A DNA stretch of 12,365 bases, from assembly GCA_021443625.1 (NCBI GenBank), contig JABUTP010000032.1, positions 6,593 to 18,957 on the forward strand, in the 5' to 3' direction. The position numbers and the translations under genes are program-made. Positions 7,730 through 12,365 of this stretch are shown piece after piece. This DNA comes from Bacteroidales bacterium (GTDB lineage Bacteria > Bacteroidota > Bacteroidia > Bacteroidales > UBA932). Below the pieces are notes generated by a model that saw only the letters and a list, made by a program, of their open reading frames with translations, had not been told where the DNA came from and ran no database searches. Position 1 is the first letter of the stretch; each line of letters opens with the position of its first letter.

Positions 7730-8953
7730 GTCGATGTTCCGGGCCAAGGGGAGGGAGAGAAGCTGGATGGCGCCCACAGCGGGAAGGACGCAGCGGAGGG
7801 CGAAGTCGTCCGACGAAACGGCCGCCACCGCTATGAACAGCGCCATACCGAACGCCCGGCCGGCGAAAAGGCCCACCTCGTGCGACATTATGTAGGTGTA
7901 GCCGTCGCGTTTCTCGATACGGCTCACGGTGTCGATTGTTTTCATCATAGTGGGGTAGTATGCCAGGTCGTGCAGCGGCTGGAAGAACACCTTGCAGGTC
8001 ACGAATGCCAGCACTCCCGCCGCCGAGAAGAAAATGGTGTTCAGTACTGTTCCCACAAAGAAGGTAAAAAGCCCCGCCCCGAATATCTTCATCCGGTCTG
8101 AGGGTTTGGACACGCGGCCGAGAACATATACCAGCACTGCGGTAAATGCCCCCGAAATGCCCTGTATCATGCCGAGTTCACCTTCACCTCCCACGAACTT
8201 CATCACCAGTATGGCGGGAACCGTAATCATAAATCCTTGTGCCATCCCCTTGAGGGCGGCCAACAGAAGCATTTTTCTCCACAGGCTGTGGAAGCGGATG
8301 TGGTAAAAGCCGCTGCCGACGGGAGTCTTGAAATCTCCTTTGGAGAGAGCGGCGCAGGCGCATATCGAGACAATGAGGGCGAATATCGTTACGATCTGAT
8401 AGCCGTTCCTTCCCGACAACATCCGCCCGAACATTTCAACCCCGTCTATCCAACTTAAAAATGCCCCTGCCGCAATGGGGATGACAACGCTCCATAAAGA
8501 GAAAAAGAACGACTCGAATCCGAAGAAGTAGTTGCGCTCCTCATCCGTTGTGGAATGGAGGGTCAGCAGGTAACGGTTGGTCCAGAAGAAGCCGGTGCTT
8601 AGGCCGACGAAAAATCCCGAAAGGCAGATTACACCCGGGGTGGCCCTGCCCACAAACATCATGAACATCAGCGAGACTGCCGACAGGATGATGCCGAAGC
8701 CATATATTGTGGCGGGCCTGAAATTTCTCAGCAGCAGCCCGCCCACAAGGGCTGTAAAGACAATGCCGACAAACAGGCAGAGTTCGTACCAGACAACGCA
8801 GGATGCGCTATCGGTGCTTCGCATAACGTAAGCCCCGGCAAAGACATCAATGATGGGGAGTACCATCGCAAAGAGAAGATTGGTGACCAGAAGGGTCCTG
8901 ACGTTTTTCTCCTGCGATTTGAAGAGCCGTAATTCTCCGCGTATGCCCGCCAT
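7718..8953 (-). CDS. MFS transporter, substrate unknown
   Basis: A 411-residue integral membrane protein with about 12 hydrophobic segments, near residues 20-42, 50-76, 81-101, 105-125, 143-167, 184-203, 227-252, 262-280, 289-310, 310-330, 358-380 and 384-404. A longer, partly basic loop (about 204-226) splits the protein into two six-helix halves, as in the major facilitator superfamily. The substrate cannot be read from the sequence. Start: ATG at 8953-8951, 22 bases after the stop of the upstream cstA gene on the same strand, so the two are probably co-transcribed with no space for a separate promoter of normal length. It runs convergent to the DUF4249 gene, 50 bases apart. MFS membership is fairly sure from the helix layout; finer assignment is not possible. 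Confidence 0.8.
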   Translation of the reverse strand: MAGIRGELRLFKSQEKNVRTLLVTNLLFAMVLPIIDVFAGAYVMRSTDSASCVVWYELCLFVGIVFTALVGGLLLRNFRPATIYGFGIILSAVSLMFMMFVGRATPGVICLSGFFVGLSTGFFWTNRYLLTLHSTTDEERNYFFGFESFFFSLWSVVIPIAAGAFLSWIDGVEMFGRMLSGRNGYQIVTIFALIVSICACAALSKGDFKTPVGSGFYHIRFHSLWRKMLLLAALKGMAQGFMITVPAILVMKFVGGEGELGMIQGISGAFTAVLVYVLGRVSKPSDRMKIFGAGLFTFFVGTVLNTIFFSAAGVLAFVTCKVFFQPLHDLAYYPTMMKTIDTVSRIEKRDGYTYIMSHEVGLFAGRAFGMALFIAVAAVSSDDFALRCVLPAVGAIQLLSLPLARNIDKSS

Positions 8954-8975
8954 CGGAAAGTCAGTTCTCCGCGTT

Positions 8976-10508
8976 TCAGTTATCCCTGTGATGGCGGTAC
9001 TGGTGGAAATGTTCCCGGATGCTCATCCGGTCGAGGGATTTGGGCATCGGATGTATCCTCTTGTTGTGCCAACGGATGAAGAACGAGCAGCAGAGCAGTG
9101 TTACAAAACCGCTTGCGGTGTACGCGAAGGTGGGGGTGGCCCCGAATCCTTCGGGGGCGATGAGAATGTACGAGCAGCACACCATTGTCATGAACAGCGC
9201 GGGTATCAGTCCTATTATCCAAGGTTTCTTCTCCCTTTCCAGATAGACGGTGATGGTCCACAGCGTCAGGGTGGCGAGCGTCTGGTTGACCCAGGCGAAA
9301 TAACGCCATAGAATCGAGAAATCGATGAACATCAGCGCAATTGCAATGGCAAAGATGGGGAGGCTTATCATCAGCCGGTGACGGGTTTCCGCCTGGCTGA
9401 AATGCATAAAGTCCGCTGCGATGAGGCGGGCACACCGAAGGGCTGTGTCACCGGAGGTGATGGGGGCGACAACCACTCCGAGAATGGCGAGCAGGGCGCC
9501 TACCTTTCCAAGCCAGGTGTCGCATATCTGGTTTACGACGATGGCGGGATTCACTCCGTGGGCGCCGTCGCCGGTCATCAGGTTCAGCAGTTTTTCGTAG
9601 GGGGTGGCTCCGGCTGAGGTGAGACTGTCGGCAAACTTGATGGCAGCTGCGGCCCATATCAGCGCCACAACCCCTTCCACTATCATTGATCCGTAGAAGA
9701 CGGGGCGGGCATACTTCTCATTCTTGATGCAGCGCGCCATCATCGGCGACTGGGTGGCGTGGAATCCGCTGACCGCTCCGCAGGCAATGGTTATGCAAAG
9801 CCCCGGGAACAGCGGAATGTTGTTGGCGGGGTGATGGTTGGTGAACGCCCCGGTAATTTCGGGAAGATGTCCCGGACTTGTGAAAATGCCGTAAACTATG
9901 GCACCGGCCATGATGAGCAGAACTAATCCGAAAACAGGGTAAATCTTGCCTATCAGTTTGTTGATGGGAAGCACCGTGGCCAACATATAGTATAGGAATA
10001 TCACTGCGGTCCAGAATGGAGCCGTTCCAAGAAAGCCCCAATTGGGGGTAAGGTTGGCCAGAAGTCCGGCGGGCGTTGTGGCAAATACGGTTCCTACAAG
10101 AATCATCAGCACCATCGAAAGGAAGCGGACTATGATGCGGAACTCTTTGCCGAGTTCGTCACCCACTATTTCGGGAAGCGACTCTCCGTTGCGGCGCAGA
10201 CTTATCATCGAGGAGACGAAATCGTGGACAGCTCCGCCGAAAATGCAGCCCAGCACAATCCAGAAATATGCGGCCGGGCCGAACAGTATGCCCTGGATGG
10301 CTCCGAAGATGGGGCCTGTGCCGGCAATGTTCAGAAACTGAATGAGAAATACTTTCCAGGTGGGCATTGGAACATAATCCACTCCATCGGACAAGGTGTG
10401 GCAGGGTGTGGCGCGTGAGGCGTTTATCCCGAACACTCTTTCGACGAAGGCGCCGTAGATGAAATAGCCCGCTATGAGACAGAGCAATGCAACAATGAAA
10501 GTCGTCAT
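8976..10508 (-). CDS. cstA: Carbon starvation protein CstA family transporter
   Basis: A multi-helix inner-membrane transporter of 510 residues from the ATG at 10508. Family motifs are IAGTGPIFGAIQG (61-73), GGAVHDFVSSM (91-101) followed by SLRRNGESLPE (103-113), CGAVSGFHATQSP (243-255) and PITSGDTALRCARL (349-362). The C-terminal part from about 375 matches the five-helix CstA extension and ends in a polar, His-rich tail. E. coli CstA (about 700 residues) and BtsT take up pyruvate, and CstA has also been linked to peptide use; Bacteroidota copies are shorter. An in-frame ATG at 10547 would add 13 residues, but a promoter-like element (10539-10532 on this strand) would place the transcript start after it, and the hydrophobic helix begins right at TTFIVALLC. 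Hence the 10508 start. The exact substrate here is inferred, not shown. Confidence 0.9.
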   Translation of the reverse strand: MTTFIVALLCLIAGYFIYGAFVERVFGINASRATPCHTLSDGVDYVPMPTWKVFLIQFLNIAGTGPIFGAIQGILFGPAAYFWIVLGCIFGGAVHDFVSSMISLRRNGESLPEIVGDELGKEFRIIVRFLSMVLMILVGTVFATTPAGLLANLTPNWGFLGTAPFWTAVIFLYYMLATVLPINKLIGKIYPVFGLVLLIMAGAIVYGIFTSPGHLPEITGAFTNHHPANNIPLFPGLCITIACGAVSGFHATQSPMMARCIKNEKYARPVFYGSMIVEGVVALIWAAAAIKFADSLTSAGATPYEKLLNLMTGDGAHGVNPAIVVNQICDTWLGKVGALLAILGVVVAPITSGDTALRCARLIAADFMHFSQAETRHRLMISLPIFAIAIALMFIDFSILWRYFAWVNQTLATLTLWTITVYLEREKKPWIIGLIPALFMTMVCCSYILIAPEGFGATPTFAYTASGFVTLLCCSFFIRWHNKRIHPMPKSLDRMSIREHFHQYRHHRDN

Positions 10509-10531
10509 TTGAAATACTTTATACAGGGGCG

Positions 10532-10539
10532 CGAAGTTA
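10532..10539 (-). promoter_or_regulatory. Possible -7 element of the cstA unit
   Basis: On the minus strand the bases read TAACTTCG followed by CGCCCCTG, one mismatch from the TAnnTTTG consensus and with the C-rich stretch that also follows the -7 element of the tRNA promoter in this window. No TTTG is present 19-21 bases upstream, so the -33 element is missing or poor. If used, transcription would start near 10525-10527, leaving a leader of about 18 bases before the ATG at 10508. Confidence 0.35.
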
Positions 10540-10560
10540 GACAACATTTTATTTTTTTTA

Positions 10561-10568
10561 TATATTCG
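10561..10568 (+). promoter_or_regulatory. Possible -7 element of the outer-membrane protein gene
   Basis: TATATTCG followed by CCCCCTG, one mismatch from TAnnTTTG, would start transcription near 10574-10576, about 36 bases before the ATG at 10611. The only -33 candidate, TTAG at 10536-10539, lies 21 bases upstream and also has one mismatch. It mirrors the element on the other strand of the same gap. Confidence 0.35.
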
Positions 10569-10610
10569 CCCCCTGAAATTTGCAACACTTCTTAAAAATT
10601 GACTGTATAA

Positions 10611-11315
10611 ATGAAAAAACTCTTTTCTGTTGTCATTTTGCTTACGGCTGCATTGTGGAATGCCGGAGCACAGGATCTGGAAATTACCGCCGGAGTCGAT
10701 AATATGTCATCTTATCTGTGGAGGGGAATGAAAATAGCTCCGCAGGATGGCAAGAGCGCTTCTCTCATCAGCATGCCCGAACTGTCGGCGGCCTACACCG
10801 TGGGTGACTTCTCGTTTGAACTCGGAGGGTGCTATTACCAGCAGTGGGCAAAGGAAGGCTACACCGAGACCGATTTGTGGGGCGGTGTCTATTACGGCAA
10901 TTTCGGCTTGACTCTCACCAGTTATCTCAATGATATGACCGAGGCGGCCCTTTCCTACACTTTGAGTGAAAACATTCCTCTGACTTTTACCTGGAACCTC
11001 GGCATCGCCGGCCCCAGCGACCTTAAATTCGACGGGAAGCGGAACTGGAGTTCATACATCGAACTCTCATATCCTTACGAATTTGACTTCGGCCTCACTC
11101 TTGATGCAGCAGTCGGCGCCGTCCCTTACAGCAGTATCTATTACGGAACCGACAAGGGATTCAAACTGTTCAACCTCAGTCTTGCCGCAGGTTATGAGAT
11201 AGCCCTTGGCGAGAGCTTCTCCATCCCTTTGAAAGCGAATTATATGTACAATCCCGCCTGGGGCGAAGGATTCTTCGCCGCCTCGGCGGGACTGTATTAC
11301 ACTTTCTCGCTTTAG
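10611..11315 (+). CDS. Outer-membrane beta-barrel protein, TorF-like putative porin
   Basis: A 234-residue protein with a standard signal peptide (MKKLFSVVILLTAALWNAGA, cut before Q21). The mature part is made of alternating hydrophobic strands rich in Tyr, Trp and Gly with short polar turns, and ends in TFSL, the pattern of a small outer-membrane barrel of perhaps 10-12 strands. The early motif SSYLWRGM (33-40) recalls the Tyr-x-x-Arg-Gly signature of the TorF/Gcw_chp family of putative porins. The role is unknown; passive uptake or structural function are guesses. It is transcribed away from cstA across a 102-base gap and converges with the receptor gene that follows, 32 bases between stop codons. 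It appears to be a single-gene unit. Start: ATG at 10611, the only one that gives a signal peptide. Confidence 0.75.
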   Translation: MKKLFSVVILLTAALWNAGAQDLEITAGVDNMSSYLWRGMKIAPQDGKSASLISMPELSAAYTVGDFSFELGGCYYQQWAKEGYTETDLWGGVYYGNFGLTLTSYLNDMTEAALSYTLSENIPLTFTWNLGIAGPSDLKFDGKRNWSSYIELSYPYEFDFGLTLDAAVGAVPYSSIYYGTDKGFKLFNLSLAAGYEIALGESFSIPLKANYMYNPAWGEGFFAASAGLYYTFSL

Positions 11316-11343
11316 AAGCTGTTCAAACTCTAAGAAAGCTTCT
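11314..11343. other. Inverted repeat between convergent genes
   Basis: AGAAGCT (11314-11320) and AGCTTCT (11337-11343) are exact reverse complements around a 16-base loop. The left arm overlaps the stop codon of the barrel protein gene, and the repeat lies just before the stop of the convergent receptor gene. It could be a weak two-way terminator, but no T run follows on either strand. Confidence 0.3.
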
Positions 11344-11347
11344 GAAA

Positions 11348-12365
11348 TTAGAATCTTACTGACAGATTCAGCATTCCCATCAGGCCTCCCTGGGGGATGA
11401 AACCGACTCCCTGCAGCCTTTTTCCGCTGCGGGGATCGTTGCCTTGTATGGGGTAGGACCACGCGTAACCGCTGGCTGCGTAGTGGTTGTTGAAGACATT
11501 GATGACATCGGCTCCGATGGTCATCGACTTGACTGCCTTGCCCCAGTTGAAGGTGTAGCTTGCGCTGAGGTTGGAGGTGCAGTGTCCCTTCAGCATTCTG
11601 TCTTCGCTTCCCGTGTTGTCAAGGTACATCTTGCTCACGGCCGAAGTGTGCCACATCGCCGTGAAGCCCCCTTTGTGGAAATCAAGGAAGACGTTGCCTA
11701 TGGAATTGGGCGAGAATGCCAGCGGGGAGTCGTCGTAGTGGACCACGATGTCTTCCACCCACTCCCAGTCGGCGGTGTAGAGCGAATTGTATTCGTCAAA
11801 ATCGCGCAGTCTGTTGCGAGAGAGAGCCCAGTTGCCTTCCAGCGAGAGGAAGTCGCACAACTCCGCGCCGAAGGTCAGTTCGACACCGGCACGGTATGAG
11901 TCCTTGATGTTCACGGTGAGAGCTTCTCCGATGTCGCTGAGCTGGCCGTTCTGGACAAACTGGTCGGTATAATCCATATAATAAACGTTTATACCCATTT
12001 GCAAACGTTTGGACGCGAAAGAATAGCCTAACTCATAGTCGGTAAGTTTCTCGGCCACCGGGAAAGGATTGGAACCGTTGTCTGTGAAGTTGTTGCGCTG
12101 AGGCTCGCGATGGGCTCTGGCCACGGAGGCATATACGCGGTGATCTTTCACCTTGTAGGAAACACCGGCTTTGGGATTGAAGAAATTGTACTTCTGGTCA
12201 ACGTCGAGGCGCTGGTTTGTGAAGGTTCCGTCAGCATTTTCGTAGAATTTGTCGTTGTACCCCTCGGTGCGGTAATGCACTCCGCGGTATTGGAGGTCGC
12301 CGTAGATGTCAAATCCCTTGATGGGGTGCCAGATGGCCTTTATGAAGGTGCTCCCGTCGAGTTTG
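11348..12365 (-). CDS. TonB-dependent receptor, C-terminal part of barrel (5' end outside window)
   Basis: The frame is open from the window edge to a TAA at 11350-11348, giving 338 or more residues. The GTG at 12280 is internal: the codons before it continue with barrel-like sequence (IKGFDIYGDLQYRGV). Recognisable features are FFNPKAGVSYKV, the strand HRVYASVARAHREPQRNNFT (typical of iron/siderophore or cobalamin-type receptors in Bacteroidota), GADVINVFNNHYAASGY near the end, and the terminal strand MLNLSVRF with a final Phe. This receptor differs in type from the one at 4278-6674, and no accessory lipoprotein gene is visible beside it. The plug and the TonB box lie outside the window, so the substrate class cannot be judged well; a metal-chelate receptor is the likeliest guess from the Arg-Glu-Pro motif. 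Confidence 0.88.
   Translation of the reverse strand, partial: KLDGSTFIKAIWHPIKGFDIYGDLQYRGVHYRTEGYNDKFYENADGTFTNQRLDVDQKYNFFNPKAGVSYKVKDHRVYASVARAHREPQRNNFTDNGSNPFPVAEKLTDYELGYSFASKRLQMGINVYYMDYTDQFVQNGQLSDIGEALTVNIKDSYRAGVELTFGAELCDFLSLEGNWALSRNRLRDFDEYNSLYTADWEWVEDIVVHYDDSPLAFSPNSIGNVFLDFHKGGFTAMWHTSAVSKMYLDNTGSEDRMLKGHCTSNLSASYTFNWGKAVKSMTIGADVINVFNNHYAASGYAWSYPIQGNDPRSGKRLQGVGFIPQGGLMGMLNLSVRF

Noticed and set aside
8850..9311. Plus-strand open frame across the MFS/cstA junction
   Set aside because: It spans the antisense of two real genes and has no domain-like features.

Overview
The window looks like chromosome of a member of the Bacteroidales (phylum Bacteroidota); family and genus cannot be fixed from sequence alone. 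The pointers are: a DUF5683–MltD/LysM gene pair; two promoters of the phylum's own type (TTTG, 19 bases, TAnnTTTG); absence of clear Shine-Dalgarno sites; a C10 cysteine protease lipoprotein; TonB-dependent receptors with an N-terminal carboxypeptidase-like domain; a DUF4249 lipoprotein; and a short CstA.

Layout. Bases 1-2257 (+) hold the 3' end of a DUF5683 membrane protein gene and a complete MltD-type lytic transglycosylase with three LysM repeats. Bases 2275-2426 are a compact tRNA-Phe(GAA) unit with its own promoter and a strong terminator. Bases 2505-7667 (+) form one tight four-gene operon behind a single well-matched promoter: C10 (streptopain-like) protease lipoprotein, small BACON-like lipoprotein, TonB-dependent receptor and DUF4249 lipoprotein. 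The junctions are a 1-base overlap, a non-ATG start at or across the preceding stop, and a 3-base gap. Bases 7718-10508 (-) are a two-gene unit, cstA followed by an MFS transporter. Bases 10611-11315 (+) encode a small outer-membrane barrel protein, divergent from cstA. Bases 11348-12365 (-) are the C-terminal part of a second TonB-dependent receptor, cut by the window end.

How the genes may work together. The first pair serves cell-wall remodelling and probably belongs to a locus that begins with parA/parB upstream of the window. The four-gene operon is the most interesting part: a probably surface-exposed protease next to a TonB-dependent importer and its usual DUF4249 partner suggests protease-assisted capture of a protein-derived nutrient (peptide, haem or another cofactor). 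The small lipoprotein may be an accessory or an inhibitor of the protease. This operon is more AT-rich than both flanks (hand counts: 20 G+C of 60 at 3241-3300 and 28 of 60 at 4981-5040, against 31 of 60 at 1261-1320 and 33 of 60 at 9661-9720) and starts just after a tRNA gene. I found no copy of the tRNA 3' end at its far side, so recent insertion is possible but unproven.

No gene-free stretch exceeds 300 bases. The longest, 2427-2588, holds only the promoter of the protease operon and its short leader. I saw no CRISPR array, transposase, rRNA or recognisable riboswitch.
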